This document shows positions 37,558 through 37,618 of a stretch of DNA of 37,618 nucleotides, piece by piece. The translations under genes were made by a program, and so were the position numbers. Position 1 is the stretch's first letter, and each line of letters starts with the position of its first letter. Under the pieces are notes generated by a model. The model had not been told where the DNA came from and made no database searches. It was given only the letters and a program-made list of their open reading frames with translations. This DNA is from Rhodospirillaceae bacterium (GTDB lineage: Bacteria > Pseudomonadota > Alphaproteobacteria > UBA6615), in NCBI GenBank assembly GCA_002724635.1, contig PBPM01000048.1, positions 1-37,618 on the forward strand. The letters are read 5' to 3'.

Positions 37558-37618
37558 CTACGCTCCCTTCATGGCGTATTGCAGGCGCTGAAGCTTGGTT
37601 TTCAGCGATGCATCGATC
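37558..37618 (-). CDS. atpH: ATP synthase F1 delta subunit, C-terminal end
   Basis: Only the last 19 codons and the TAG stop are in the window, read leftward from the edge. The visible peptide IDASLKTKLQRLQYAMKGA matches the conserved end of the bacterial delta subunit (SLK-x-KL-x-RL). Delta joins the F1 head to the b-subunit stalk. Its place just before atpA is the standard alphaproteobacterial F1 order. Confidence 0.93.
   Translation of the reverse strand, partial: IDASLKTKLQRLQYAMKGA

Overview
The window is high-GC DNA from an alphaproteobacterium, probably of the Rhodospirillales or a related marine or soil order. Evidence is the F1 ATP synthase order atpH-A-G-D-C without the F0 genes, and the block rplU-rpmA-obgE-proB-proA-nadD-rsfS-rlmH-(phosphoglycerate mutase)-envC-ctpA-yibQ-rppH, a gene order I recall from that class. 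Species cannot be told from sequence alone.

Left part (1-14.7 kb): accessory catabolism. It opens with the end of ureG (urease nickel insertion) and a tiny HupE/UreJ-like membrane protein. Next come an orphan molybdenum hydroxylase large subunit, a thiamine-diphosphate enzyme, an aldo/keto reductase, and a hyuA-hyuB-MFS operon divergent from an N-carbamoylsarcosine-amidase-like hydrolase. The last group reads as an N-methylhydantoin/creatinine-type ring-opening pathway. A translationally coupled feruloyl-CoA-synthase-like ligase and enoyl-CoA hydratase follow.

Middle (14.8-20.7 kb): a divergent uracil phosphoribosyltransferase, an M3 oligopeptidase, an alpha/beta hydrolase and a BKACE (DUF849) enzyme. 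Two decayed genes flank the BKACE gene. One is a short SDR/NmrA remnant. The other is a nearly full-length dienelactone hydrolase pseudogene with a frameshift and several in-frame stops. A tRNA-Ser(CGA) on the minus strand closes this part.

Right part (20.8-32.2 kb): housekeeping genes, all on the plus strand and tightly packed. They start from a near-consensus sigma-70 promoter and a structured leader before rplU, and many are joined by 1-4 bp overlaps. L21 carries an unusual Lys/Ala-rich tandem-repeat tail. Cell-envelope genes (envC, ctpA, yibQ) and RNA 5'-end processing (rppH) end the run.

Far right (32.2-37.6 kb, minus strand): a diiron ferritin-like protein with its own promoter, then atpC, atpD, atpG, atpA and the last codons of atpH.

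No CRISPR array, insertion sequence, phage or obvious defence system is visible. The items most worth a second look are the two pseudogenes, the rplU leader and L21 tail, the small coupled ORFs between proB and proA, the rsfS start-codon problem, and a stand-alone terminator upstream of the thiamine-diphosphate gene.
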